Source: Enterobacteriaceae endosymbiont of Donacia bicoloricornis | GTDB taxonomy: Bacteria; Pseudomonadota; Gammaproteobacteria; Enterobacterales; Enterobacteriaceae | Direction of reading: 5' to 3' | Assembly: GCF_012567955.1 (NCBI RefSeq) | Contig: NZ_CP046186.1 | Coordinates: 119,327 to 183,326, forward strand | Length of the DNA: 64,000 nucleotides | Shown here: positions 21,895 through 31,261 of the stretch, in pieces | How positions within the stretch are numbered: position 1 is the stretch's first letter | Layout: each line of letters opens with the position of its first letter | Program-made: the position numbers and the translations under genes | Notes under the pieces: model-generated | What the model was told of the DNA's origin: nothing | What the model saw: only the letters and a program-made list of their open reading frames with translations | The model's database searches: none

Positions 21895-22818
21895 ATGTCA
21901 AAAAAAATAGCTGTTTTATTTGGAGGTAATTCTCCAGAAAGAGAAATTTCTTTAAAATCTGGTAAAACAATTTTAAAAGCTTTAATAAAATCGGGAATTA
22001 ATGCTATTGGAATAGATCCAATAAATTTCCCATTATTATATCTAAAAAAATATGGGTTTAAAAAAATTTTTATATCTCTACATGGGAAAGGAGGTGAAGA
22101 TGGAACTATCCAAGGGATATTAGATTATCTTAAAATTCCTTATACTGGAAGTAATTTATTATCTTCAGCAATTACTATGAATAAATATCTTACAAAAATT
22201 ATATGGAATGAGTATGGATTACCAGTTATTTATCCTCATTATTTATTAAATAAAAAAGATTTTATAAAATCAAATTATCTAAAAATAGAAAAAAAAATCT
22301 TAAAATTAAATTTACCTGTTTTTATTAAACCTAATTGTAATGGTTCTAGTTTAGGTAATTCAAAAATTGATCATGTAGATGATCTATTTAATGCGATAGA
22401 AAAATCATTTATATATAGTGATGATATTTTAATTGAAAAATATGTAAAAGGAGAAGAATATACAGTAGGAATTTTAAATAAAAAAATTTTACCTCCTATA
22501 AAAATAGAATATCCTAATGATTTTTATAACTATCAAGCTAAATATTATTTAAATACAACTAAATACTTTTGCCCTAGTGGATTAAAGAAAAATAAAATAA
22601 AAGAATTAGAAAATATTATTTTGCGTGCTTGGAATGCAGTAAAATGTCAAACATGGGGAAGAATAGATGTAATTTTAGATAAAAATAAAGAATTTAAACT
22701 TTTAGAGATAAATACCATTCCTGGAATGACGTCAAATAGTTTATATCCATTAGCAGCAAAAAAAATAGGATTATCTTTTTATGATTTAGTTCTAAAAATT
22801 TTAAATTTAACTAAATAA
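21895..22818 (+). CDS. ddlB: D-alanine-D-alanine ligase
   Basis: ATP-grasp enzyme that makes the D-Ala-D-Ala dipeptide for MurF. It has 307 residues (E. coli DdlB 306). The N-terminal VLFGGNSPEREISLKSG, the SLHGKGGEDG loop, the ATP-grasp KPNCNGSSLG and the C-terminal LEINTIPGMT with the magnesium ligands are intact. Dcw context identifies it as ddlB rather than ddlA. After it, E. coli has ftsQ, ftsA, ftsZ and lpxC. None is here: 37 bases later comes the convergent DciA-like gene. Confidence 0.96.
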   Translation: MSKKIAVLFGGNSPEREISLKSGKTILKALIKSGINAIGIDPINFPLLYLKKYGFKKIFISLHGKGGEDGTIQGILDYLKIPYTGSNLLSSAITMNKYLTKIIWNEYGLPVIYPHYLLNKKDFIKSNYLKIEKKILKLNLPVFIKPNCNGSSLGNSKIDHVDDLFNAIEKSFIYSDDILIEKYVKGEEYTVGILNKKILPPIKIEYPNDFYNYQAKYYLNTTKYFCPSGLKKNKIKELENIILRAWNAVKCQTWGRIDVILDKNKEFKLLEINTIPGMTSNSLYPLAAKKIGLSFYDLVLKILNLTK

Positions 22819-22855
22819 AATGTTTTTTTAAAAATTTTTATTTAAAAAATTATTA

Positions 22856-23332
22856 TTATTTAATTTTGATAAATTTTTTAATTTTATTTTTTAAAGTTTT
22901 AGAACTTTTTTTTGCAACATTTAATAATAATTTAGTACTATATTTACTTAATGAATTTTTTTTCATAATACGTTTATTATGAATATTATAAGACATAAAA
23001 TTTTTTTTAAAAAAAAGAGGATTGATTTTAATCTCTATCTTTCTTAAAGAAGGGATAATATTTTTTTTTAAAAAATATAAAATATTAGATTTTTCTGACA
23101 TAAATCTAATCATGGAACTAGCATTATATGTTTCTATTATTAAAAGATAATTTTTAAAATTTTTTACATTATATAAGTTATGTAACTCTATAGGTAAATT
23201 TTTTTTTATAAACTTATCAATTTTTATCAAAAGATTAGTATGTATATATATATTATATAATATTTTTGTATATGATGAATATTTTTTTTTTTGAAAAATT
23301 TCATTAATTAGTAGTAATTTATTATTACGCAT
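22856..23332 (-). CDS. DUF721/DciA-like protein (putative helicase loader)
   Basis: A 158-residue basic protein that I assign only tentatively. Residues about 30-106 resemble the DUF721 (DciA) fold: an LP..L...Y.V-like turn near residue 46, a strand-rich LLIIETYNASSMIRFM block, and SLRKIEIKINP, which matches the family pattern of a beta-strand ending in R(K)I.V.V.P. In many gammaproteobacteria a DUF721 gene lies divergently just before secA, between lpxC and secA, exactly this position. DciA interacts with the replicative helicase DnaB. It is not SecM: orientation is opposite to secA and no FxxxxWIxxxxGIRAGP arrest motif is present. The C-terminus is Lys-rich and unremarkable. Confidence 0.55.
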   Translation of the reverse strand: MRNNKLLLINEIFQKKKYSSYTKILYNIYIHTNLLIKIDKFIKKNLPIELHNLYNVKNFKNYLLIIETYNASSMIRFMSEKSNILYFLKKNIIPSLRKIEIKINPLFFKKNFMSYNIHNKRIMKKNSLSKYSTKLLLNVAKKSSKTLKNKIKKFIKIK

Positions 23333-23444
23333 AAATTTATCCTTTAAATTTTAAAAAAAATTATATATGTTTTTTTTATTTTGTTAAAATAAACATTAAA
23401 TAATATTTTTAATTATACAAGTATATTTTATTAAGAGTATTGAT

Positions 23445-26186
23445 ATGTTAAAAAAAATTTTTACCAAAATTTTTGGTAGTAATAATGATCGTATTTTACG
23501 AAATATTCAAAAAACTGTAAATATTATTAATAAAATGGAAACAGAATTTGAAAAATTAACTAATTTTGAATTACAAAATAAAACTTTATATTTTAAAGAA
23601 CAATTACAAAATAATTTTTCTTTAGAAAATATTTTACCAGAAGCTTTTGCTACAGTTAGGGAAACTAGTAAAAGAATATTTGGTATGCGTCATTTTGATG
23701 TGCAATTAATAGGAGGTATTGTTTTAAATAATAATTGTGTAGCTGAAATGAAAACAGGAGAAGGTAAAACATTAACTTCTACATTACCAGCTTATCTTAA
23801 TGCTCTTAATGGAAAAGGAGTACATATTGTTACTGTTAATGATTATTTAGCACAACGTGACGCTATAAACAATAAAAAATTATTTGAATTTTTAGGATTA
23901 ACTGTTGGTATTAATATATCATCTATGTCATCAAAAGAAAAAAAAAAGGCTTATAAAGCAGATATTACCTATGGTACTAATAATGAATATGGTTTTGATT
24001 TTCTGAAAGATAATATGGTTTTTAATTATACTGATAAAATGCAACGTGGTTTACAATATGCTATTATTGATGAAGTTGATTCAATACTTATTGATGAATC
24101 TAGAACTCCTTTAATTATTTCAGGAGCAGCTGAAGATAGTTCAAAACTATATACAAAAATAAACAAAATTATACCGAAATTGATTTATCAATCACAAGAA
24201 GATTCTAATTCCTTTCAAGGAAAAGGACATTTTTTTATAGATGAAAAATCTCGTCAAGCATATTTAACTGAAAAAGGTTTAATTTTTTTAGAAAAATTAT
24301 TGATAGAAAAAAAAATAATAAATCAAAACGAATCTTTATACTCTGGTAATAATATTATTATTTTACATCATATTATTTCTGCTTTAAGAGCACATAAACT
24401 TTTTAAAAAAAATGTAGATTATATATTAAAAAATAATAAAATCATAATAGTAGATGAACATACTGGAAGATTAATGGAAGGAAGAAGGTGGTCAGAAGGA
24501 TTACATCAAGCAATAGAAGCAAAAGAAAATGTAAAAATTAACAATGAAAATCAAACCTTAGCATCTATTACTTTTCAAAACTATTTTAGATTATATAATA
24601 AATTATCTGGGATGACAGGAACTGCTATTACTGAATCTTATGAATTTAAAGAAATCTATAAATTAGATACAATAGTTATACCTACTAATAAACCTATGAT
24701 TAGAAAAGATTTACCAGATTTAATCTATTTAACTAAAAAAGAAAAAATAAAAGCCATAATTAAAGATATTAAAAAAAAAAATTTAAAAGGACAACCTATT
24801 TTAGTTGGAACTATTTCGATAAAAAAATCAGAATTAATTTCACAAAAATTAAAAAAAATAGGTATTAAACATAATGTTTTAAATGCAAAATTTCATGCTA
24901 GAGAAGCAGAAATTATATCAAAAGCTGGCATGAAATATGCAGTAACAATTGCGACTAATATGGCAGGAAGAGGAACTGATATTGTTCTGGGTGGAAACTT
25001 TATTTTAAATAAAAAAGATAATTTAGATAAATTAAAAAAATTAAAAGAACAATGGCAAATAAAACATGAAGAAATTATAAAATTAGGTGGTTTATATGTT
25101 ATTGGTACTGAACGTCATGAATCTAGGAGAATTGATAATCAGTTAAGAGGACGTTCTGGTAGACAAGGGGATCCAGGTGTTTCAAGATTTTATTTATCAA
25201 TGGAAGATTCATTAATGCGTATTTTTGCACCTAAAAATATGTTATTTTTAATGCAAAAACTTGGCATGAAAAATAATGATTTTATTGAACATCCCTGGAT
25301 AACAAAAGCTATTTCTAAAGCACAAAAAAAAGTAGAAAATTATAATTTTGCTATACGTAAACAATTACTTGAGTATGATGATGTGATCAATGATCAACGC
25401 TTATCAATATATGCTCAAAGAGATAAATTATTAAAATTATTAAAAACTGAACAAATAATTAAAAATTTTAGAATTGATATATTTACAAAAATAATAAATA
25501 CCTATATTCAATCTGATAATTATATTAAAGAAAAATGGAATTTAAAAAAAATACAAATTTATTTTTCTAATGTTTTTAATTTAAAACTACCAATTAAAAA
25601 TTGGATAAATATATATCTAGAAAAAAACAAAAAAAAAATTAATAAAACTTTTTTTTTAAAAAAAATTATTAATTTTTCAGAAAAAGAATATTTTAAAAAA
25701 ATAAACAATTTAAAAATAAAAAATATAAAAATTTTTGAAAAAAATATTATTTTAAAAATTTTAGATAATTTATGGAAAGAACATCTTGCTGCAATAGAAT
25801 ATTTAAAACAAGGTATTCATTTAAGAGGTTATGCACAACAAGATCCTAAACAAGAATATAAAAAAGAATCTTTTAATATGTTTAATATAATGTTAAATAC
25901 TTTAAAGAAAGAAGTTATTATTATTTTAAGTAAATTAGAAAAAGAAATAATAATAAACTATGATGAATCTTCAGATATTTTAATAGAAAATACTAAAATT
26001 ATTAATAATACAAAAAACAATAATTTTATGATTATAAAAAAAAAATCTGATGTTTCATCTCTAAATGAAAAAGATAAATATTTAAATAATATAAATTTTT
26101 TTAAAAAAAAAATAGGTAGAAATGAAAAATGTCCTTGTCTTTCAGGTAAAAAATATAAATTTTGTCATGGTTTGATAATTAAATAA
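23445..26186 (+). CDS. secA: Preprotein translocase ATPase SecA
   Basis: Motor that drives unfolded preproteins through SecYEG; clients in this window include OmpA, SurA and PotD. It has 913 residues (E. coli 901). Walker A reads MKTGEGKT at residues 102-109, Walker B is in the [17 protein letters not shown] block, and the second nucleotide domain has [14 protein letters not shown] and the [11 protein letters not shown] finger. The C-terminal zinc site is kept: Cys896, Cys898, Cys907 and His908 in the CxC-x8-CH pattern, which binds SecB and phospholipid. The region between about residues 690 and 780 is Lys/Asn/Ile-rich and has drifted. Upstream secM is absent. Confidence 0.97.
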   Translation: MLKKIFTKIFGSNNDRILRNIQKTVNIINKMETEFEKLTNFELQNKTLYFKEQLQNNFSLENILPEAFATVRETSKRIFGMRHFDVQLIGGIVLNNNCVAEMKTGEGKTLTSTLPAYLNALNGKGVHIVTVNDYLAQRDAINNKKLFEFLGLTVGINISSMSSKEKKKAYKADITYGTNNEYGFDFLKDNMVFNYTDKMQRGLQYAIIDEVDSILIDESRTPLIISGAAEDSSKLYTKINKIIPKLIYQSQEDSNSFQGKGHFFIDEKSRQAYLTEKGLIFLEKLLIEKKIINQNESLYSGNNIIILHHIISALRAHKLFKKNVDYILKNNKIIIVDEHTGRLMEGRRWSEGLHQAIEAKENVKINNENQTLASITFQNYFRLYNKLSGMTGTAITESYEFKEIYKLDTIVIPTNKPMIRKDLPDLIYLTKKEKIKAIIKDIKKKNLKGQPILVGTISIKKSELISQKLKKIGIKHNVLNAKFHAREAEIISKAGMKYAVTIATNMAGRGTDIVLGGNFILNKKDNLDKLKKLKEQWQIKHEEIIKLGGLYVIGTERHESRRIDNQLRGRSGRQGDPGVSRFYLSMEDSLMRIFAPKNMLFLMQKLGMKNNDFIEHPWITKAISKAQKKVENYNFAIRKQLLEYDDVINDQRLSIYAQRDKLLKLLKTEQIIKNFRIDIFTKIINTYIQSDNYIKEKWNLKKIQIYFSNVFNLKLPIKNWINIYLEKNKKKINKTFFLKKIINFSEKEYFKKINNLKIKNIKIFEKNIILKILDNLWKEHLAAIEYLKQGIHLRGYAQQDPKQEYKKESFNMFNIMLNTLKKEVIIILSKLEKEIIINYDESSDILIENTKIINNTKNNNFMIIKKKSDVSSLNEKDKYLNNINFFKKKIGRNEKCPCLSGKKYKFCHGLIIK

Positions 26187-26190
26187 ATTT

Positions 26191-26240
26191 AACAATAGAG
26201 AATATAAAAAATAAGTTTATTTTTTATACCCTCTATTGTT
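26191..26240. terminator. Long imperfect palindrome between secA and dnaJ, probable bidirectional terminator
   Basis: AACAATAGAG (26191-26200) pairs with CTCTATTGTT (26231-26240), and inside that a 12-base arm (26203-26214) pairs perfectly with 26217-26228. Only AA/CC at 26201-26202 and 26229-26230 fail to pair, and the central loop is formally two bases. It fills almost the whole gap between the two convergent stop codons, so it is well placed to end both transcripts. The outer 10 bp are its strongest part; there is no long U-tract directly after it in either direction. Confidence 0.7.
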
Positions 26241-26241
26241 G

Positions 26242-27357
26242 TTAACTCTTTATATTATAAAAAAAATCTTTAATATTATTTAAAAATTTTCCTATTTTAG
26301 GATTATTTCTATAAATAGAAATATTTTTAAAACTTTTATCTAACTGATATAAAATATTTTTTTGTTCATTATTTAAATTAATTGGAATTTCAACGATTAT
26401 TTTACATAATAAATCACCAAAATTACTATTTCTTCTAATTGATTTTATACCTTTATTACGTATTCTAAACATTTTACCTGTTTGAGTTCCTTCTGGAATT
26501 TTTAATTTTACATAACCATCAAATGTAGGTATTTTTATATCTCCACCTAATATAGCTGTAATAAAATTAATTGGTAATTCACAGTATAAATTATTCCCTT
26601 CTCTAATAAAAAGAGGGTGTTTTGTAATTTTAATTTCTATATATAAATCTCCAGATTGAGCTCCATTTTCACCTGATTCTCCTTCACCATTTAATCTAAT
26701 TCGATCTCCATTATCAATCCCGCTAGGAATTTTTACTGATAAATTTTTATAAATTTTTAATTTACCTTTACCTTTACAATAAAAACAAGGATTTTTAATA
26801 AAATTACCTTGACCATGACATCTAGGACATGTTTGTTGAACAGTAAAAAAACCCTGACTCATTTGGATTTGTCCATATCCATTACATGTATGACATTTTT
26901 GTAATGCTCCTTGGGCACCTGTCCCATTACAATAATTACAATTTTTTAAAACAGGAATTTTTATTTTTTTAGTTGTTCCTTTAATTGCTTCTTCTAAAGA
27001 AATTTCAATTAAATATTTTACATCAGAACCTTTTCTAGATTTTTTTTTAGATCTAGAATTTCCTCCAAAAATATCTCCAAAAACATCACCAAAAATATCA
27101 CTAAAATCAGTTGTATTATTTATGTTTTCTTGTTCAAAAGCAGAATGTCCATACTGATCATAAGCTGCTCTTTTTTTTTCATTACTTAAAATTTCATAAG
27201 CTTCTTTTATTTCTTTAAACTTATTTTCAGCATTTTTATTTCCGGGATTACGATCTGGGTGAAATTTAATAGCTAACCGTTTATATGCTCTTTTAATTTC
27301 ACGATCTGCAGCATTCCTAGTAATACCTAAAATATCATAATAATCTTTTTTTGCCAT
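26242..27357 (-). CDS. dnaJ: Chaperone DnaJ
   Basis: Hsp40 co-chaperone that delivers substrates to DnaK and stimulates its ATPase. It has 371 residues (E. coli 376). The J-domain contains HPD (around residue 33-35), then comes a short Gly/Phe region rich in [13 protein letters not shown]. Four CxxCxGxG repeats form the two zinc centres (around residues 140-205), and the C-terminal peptide-binding domains follow. The Gly/Phe linker is shorter than in E. coli. It lies 118 bases downstream of dnaK in the same direction, as in E. coli, and is probably co-transcribed from the dnaK heat-shock promoter. Confidence 0.97.
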   Translation of the reverse strand: MAKKDYYDILGITRNAADREIKRAYKRLAIKFHPDRNPGNKNAENKFKEIKEAYEILSNEKKRAAYDQYGHSAFEQENINNTTDFSDIFGDVFGDIFGGNSRSKKKSRKGSDVKYLIEISLEEAIKGTTKKIKIPVLKNCNYCNGTGAQGALQKCHTCNGYGQIQMSQGFFTVQQTCPRCHGQGNFIKNPCFYCKGKGKLKIYKNLSVKIPSGIDNGDRIRLNGEGESGENGAQSGDLYIEIKITKHPLFIREGNNLYCELPINFITAILGGDIKIPTFDGYVKLKIPEGTQTGKMFRIRNKGIKSIRRNSNFGDLLCKIIVEIPINLNNEQKNILYQLDKSFKNISIYRNNPKIGKFLNNIKDFFYNIKS

Positions 27358-27475
27358 AATAAATTACTGTCCTAATCTAATCCCATAATTTTATTAATAC
27401 AAATTATTTTATTTATAAAATATAAACAGTTTTAATAACATAATTTAATTATTCATTTATATAATTATTAAAAAA

Positions 27476-29389
27476 TTATTTTTTTTTATCTTTAACTTCT
27501 TCAAATTCAGCATCAACAACTTCGTTTTCTTGATTATCATTTTTAATATTATTATCTTTATTTTCTTTATTATTTTGATTATTAGTTAAATTCATTATTT
27601 TACTAGATACTTCAATTAATTTTTGTATTTTTATTCTTATATCATTTTTATCTTCTTTTTTGAGAGTTTCATTTAATTCATTAATAGAATTTTGTATTAA
27701 AACTTTATCTTCTTTATTAACTTGATTATCTACTTCTTTTAGTTTCTTCTCGGTATTATGAATAAGTTGGTCACCTTCATTACGTATTTTTACTAATTCT
27801 TCAAAAAGACGATCAGATTCAGTATTAGCTTCTGCATCTCTTATCATTTTTTCTACTTCATTTTTATCTAAACCAGATGATGCTTGTATTGTTATTTTTT
27901 GTTCTTGACCACTTTTTTTATCTTTTGCAGAAACATGTAAAATTCCATCTGCATCTATATCAAATGTTACCTCAATTTGAGGAATACCTCTTGGAGCAGG
28001 ACTAATTCCATCTAAATTAAATTGACCTAAAGATTTATTATCACTTGCTCTTTTTCGTTCCCCTTGTAAAACATGAATTGTAACCGAAGATTGATTATTT
28101 TCAGCTGTTGAAAAAATTTGACTATGTTTAGTTGGAATAGTTGTATTTTTGTTTATTAATGTAGTCATTACTCCTCCAATAGTTTCAATACCTAAAGATA
28201 AAGGAGTTACATCTAATAATAATACATCTTTAACATCTCCGGCTAATACTCCACCTTGTACTGCAGCTCCTATTGCTACTGCTTCATCAGGATTAATATC
28301 CTTTCTTGGTTTTTTTCCAAAAAATGATGATACTTTATTTTGAACCATAGGCATACGAGTTTGCCCACCTACTAAAATAACATCATTAATATCAGAAGAA
28401 GATAAATTAGCATCTTTTAAAGCCATTTTTAATGGTTTTATTGATTGATCAATTAAATCTTCTACTAGAGATTCTAATTTTGCTCTTGTTAATTTAATAT
28501 TTAAATGTTTAGGACCGGTAGAATTAGCTGTAATATAAGGTAAATTTATATCTGTCTGTTGTGCTGAAGATAATTCAATTTTTGCTTTTTCTGCAGATTC
28601 TTTTAATCTTTGCATTGCTAATGGATCATTTTTTAAATCTATTCCTTGGTCCTTTTTAAATTCTTTTACTAAATAGTTTATGATACGACTATCAAAATCT
28701 TCACCCCCTAAATGGGTATCTCCATTGGTAGATAATACTTCAAAAGTTTTTTCACCATCTACGTCATCAATTTCAATTATAGAAATATCAAAAGTCCCTC
28801 CTCCTAAATCATATACAGCAATTATTCTACTTCCTTTACCTTTATCTAAACCATAAGCTAATGCAGCTGCTGTAGGTTCATTTATAATCCTTTTAACTTC
28901 TAATCCTGCTATTCTACCAGCATCTTTAGTAGCTTGACGTTGAGCATCATTAAAATAAGCAGGTACTGTAATAACGGCTTCATTTATTTGAATACCTAAA
29001 AAATCTTCAGCTGTTTTTTTCATTTTTTTTAAAATTTCAGCTGAAATTTGTGGTGGAGCTATTTTTTTTCCTTTAATATCTATCCATGCATCACCATTAT
29101 CAGATTTTATAATTTTATACGGCATTATTTTTATATCACGCTGTACTTCTTTATCATCAAATCTTCTACCAATTAATCTTTTTATAGCAAAAAGAGTATT
29201 TTTAGGATTTGTAACAGCTTGACGTTTTGCAGGTTGACCTACTAAAATTTCACCATCTTGTGTATATGCAACAACTGAAGGTGTGGTTCTTTCACCTTCA
29301 GAATTTTCTAAAACACGTGGTTTATTACCATCAATAATTGCCACACAAGAATTAGTTGTACCTAAATCAATACCAATTATTTTACCCAT
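27476..29389 (-). CDS. dnaK: Chaperone DnaK (Hsp70)
   Basis: Central ATP-dependent protein-folding chaperone. It has 637 residues (E. coli 638). The N-terminal [12 protein letters not shown], the phosphate loop [11 protein letters not shown], the linker [16 protein letters not shown] and the substrate domain are near-identical to the enterobacterial protein. The C-terminal lid ends in a negatively charged tail with [15 protein letters not shown], which retains the conserved EEV-type segment. Codon choice is visibly less AT-rich than in neighbours, as expected for a strongly constrained, highly expressed gene. It is preceded by a heat-shock-type promoter and a good ribosome site (AAGGGTAAG). 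Confidence 0.98.
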   Translation of the reverse strand: MGKIIGIDLGTTNSCVAIIDGNKPRVLENSEGERTTPSVVAYTQDGEILVGQPAKRQAVTNPKNTLFAIKRLIGRRFDDKEVQRDIKIMPYKIIKSDNGDAWIDIKGKKIAPPQISAEILKKMKKTAEDFLGIQINEAVITVPAYFNDAQRQATKDAGRIAGLEVKRIINEPTAAALAYGLDKGKGSRIIAVYDLGGGTFDISIIEIDDVDGEKTFEVLSTNGDTHLGGEDFDSRIINYLVKEFKKDQGIDLKNDPLAMQRLKESAEKAKIELSSAQQTDINLPYITANSTGPKHLNIKLTRAKLESLVEDLIDQSIKPLKMALKDANLSSSDINDVILVGGQTRMPMVQNKVSSFFGKKPRKDINPDEAVAIGAAVQGGVLAGDVKDVLLLDVTPLSLGIETIGGVMTTLINKNTTIPTKHSQIFSTAENNQSSVTIHVLQGERKRASDNKSLGQFNLDGISPAPRGIPQIEVTFDIDADGILHVSAKDKKSGQEQKITIQASSGLDKNEVEKMIRDAEANTESDRLFEELVKIRNEGDQLIHNTEKKLKEVDNQVNKEDKVLIQNSINELNETLKKEDKNDIRIKIQKLIEVSSKIMNLTNNQNNKENKDNNIKNDNQENEVVDAEFEEVKDKKK

Positions 29390-29716
29390 ATTAATTACTT
29401 ACCCTTATTTTATATATAAATTAATTAATTTTTAAAATATAAACATTATTAAAATAAATTTTAATAATTTATTTTATATAAAAAAATCCCTAATGAAGGG
29501 GAAATGGGGCCACATATTAATGCATCAAGGGGGAAGTCTATTTTTTTTTTTTAAATATAAAAATTTTTATCTATTTTAATATAAATTATTATTTTTTTTA
29601 AAAAATGTTATATATTAATTGTAACAATTTTTTTATTAAAAAATAAATTATATTTTTTAATATATATAAAATAATTTATATTTATTTTAATTATTTTAAA
29701 TAATAAGGATTATAAA
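29390..29716. other. Gene-free divergent region between dnaK and pepA
   Basis: This 327-base stretch holds the dnaK heat-shock promoter in a locally GC-richer patch (about 29485-29537) and, in its right half, only AT-rich sequence leading to pepA. An AAGGA ribosome site stands directly before the pepA ATG. I see no convincing -35/-10 pair for pepA, no RNA gene and no gene remnant. Confidence 0.6.
29502..29533 (-). promoter_or_regulatory. Heat-shock (sigma-32-type) promoter of dnaK
   Basis: On the minus strand the sequence reads CCCCCTTGATG (29533-29523), 13 bases, then CCCCATTT (29509-29502). From established knowledge this equals the core and spacing of the E. coli dnaK P1 promoter recognised by RpoH (sigma-32). 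Runs of C are rare in this AT-rich DNA, so chance occurrence upstream of dnaK is very unlikely. The start of transcription would fall near 29495, giving a leader of about 105 bases. RpoH itself is not in the window. Confidence 0.9.
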
Positions 29717-31210
29717 ATGCGATATTTTGCAGAAAAAATAGTTTTTCCAAATAAAAATACACTAGATTGCATAGTAATACCTATATTTGAACAATATAAG
29801 TTTTCTAAAATTTTTAAAAAAATAAATGATATATCAAATAATTATATTTTAAATATTTTAGAAAAAAATAACATAAAAGGAAAAATTAATCAAAATATAA
29901 TTTTATACAAAATACCTAATGTTTTATGTAATACAATTATTATTGTGGGTTGTGGAATTAAAAATTCTCTTAATAGAGAAAAAAATAAATTAATTATAAA
30001 TAATATAATTAATATTATAAAAAAATACTCTTTTAAAGAAATTTATTGGTACCTTACAGATCTAAAAATAGATAATTGTAAATTATATTGGAATATTAGA
30101 GATACAATTAATATTATTGAAGATAATATTTATTCATTTGATAAATTTAAAAAACAAAAATTGTTTTTTAAATCAAAAATAAAATTTGTTATTACTGATA
30201 ATAATAAAAATGTTTATTTTTCTGCAATAGAACATGGAAAAGCTATTAATTTAGGTATAAAAAAAGCTAAAAATATAGCTAATTTACCACCAAATATATG
30301 TACTCCTAAATATTTATCTCTTAAAACTGAAAAATTAACAAAACAATATAATAATATTTCTGTAGAAATTATTAATGAAAAAATGATGCAAAAAATAGGT
30401 ATGAATGCTTATTTATCTGTTAGTAAAGGATCCAAAAATAAACCTTATATTTCTATTATAAAATATCAAACTAATAATAAGTTACAACCTATTGTTTTAT
30501 TAGGCAAGGGAGTTACTTTTGATTCTGGAGGAATATCTTTAAAACCTAGTAAAAATATGGAAGATATGAAATATGATATGTGCGGGGCAGCAGCCATATA
30601 TGGCACAATACATGCAATCGCAAAATTAAACTTATCTTTAAATGTTATTGCTATTTTAGCATGTGGAGAAAATATGCCTAGTTCTAATGCATATAGACCT
30701 AGTGATGTGATCAAAACAATGTCTGGTATTACTGTTGAAATTAAAAATACAGATGCTGAAGGACGTTTAATATTATGTGATATATTAACATATATTAAAA
30801 AATATAATCCTAAATATGTCATTGATATTGCTACTCTAACAGGAGCATGTGTTATAGCATTAGGTAATAATATTAGTGGATTAATGTCTAATAATAAACG
30901 ATTATCTAAAAAAATTATAAAAGCTTCATTAGAAGCAGATGATCGTGTTTGGGAATTACCGATTAATGATAAAAAATATTTTGATCAATTGAAATCTAAT
31001 ATTGCTCATTTAGTTAATAGTAATAATGGTGTTGCAGGTGCAATAACTGCCGCTTGTTTTTTATCTAAATTTGCAACAAAATATAAATGGGCTCATATAG
31101 ATATTGCTGGTACTGCTTGGTATTATGTAAATAATCAAGCAATGGCTTCTGGCCGTCCTATTAATATGTTATGTCAATTTTTAATTAATCAAACATTTCA
31201 TAATAAATAA
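29717..31210 (+). CDS. pepA: Leucyl aminopeptidase PepA
   Basis: M17-family manganese/zinc aminopeptidase that trims peptides; in E. coli it also acts as a DNA-binding architectural factor. It has 497 residues (E. coli 503). The catalytic C-terminal domain is well conserved: GKGVTFDSGGISLKP with the metal-binding Asp, MKYDMCGAAA, and the signature NTDAEGRL. The N-terminal domain is much more divergent and Lys/Ile-rich. In E. coli holC and valS follow; here valS follows directly after 51 bases, so holC (DNA polymerase III chi) is lost from this position. Confidence 0.96.
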   Translation: MRYFAEKIVFPNKNTLDCIVIPIFEQYKFSKIFKKINDISNNYILNILEKNNIKGKINQNIILYKIPNVLCNTIIIVGCGIKNSLNREKNKLIINNIINIIKKYSFKEIYWYLTDLKIDNCKLYWNIRDTINIIEDNIYSFDKFKKQKLFFKSKIKFVITDNNKNVYFSAIEHGKAINLGIKKAKNIANLPPNICTPKYLSLKTEKLTKQYNNISVEIINEKMMQKIGMNAYLSVSKGSKNKPYISIIKYQTNNKLQPIVLLGKGVTFDSGGISLKPSKNMEDMKYDMCGAAAIYGTIHAIAKLNLSLNVIAILACGENMPSSNAYRPSDVIKTMSGITVEIKNTDAEGRLILCDILTYIKKYNPKYVIDIATLTGACVIALGNNISGLMSNNKRLSKKIIKASLEADDRVWELPINDKKYFDQLKSNIAHLVNSNNGVAGAITAACFLSKFATKYKWAHIDIAGTAWYYVNNQAMASGRPINMLCQFLINQTFHNK

Positions 31211-31261
31211 TTTTTTATATTTTCATATTAATTTACCTTATATAAAGGATATTTTTTTGTT

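Noticed and set aside
22856-23332. SecM-like secretion monitor upstream of secA
   Set aside because: The gene runs opposite to secA and has no arrest motif of the FxxxxWIxxxxGIRAGP type; DUF721/DciA fits better.
29475-29500. Possible small hairpin with a T tract in the dnaK leader (CCCT...AGGG, then T7)
   Set aside because: Stem is only four to five pairs and overlaps the predicted start of transcription, so most of it would not be transcribed. The GC-rich patch is explained by the heat-shock promoter.
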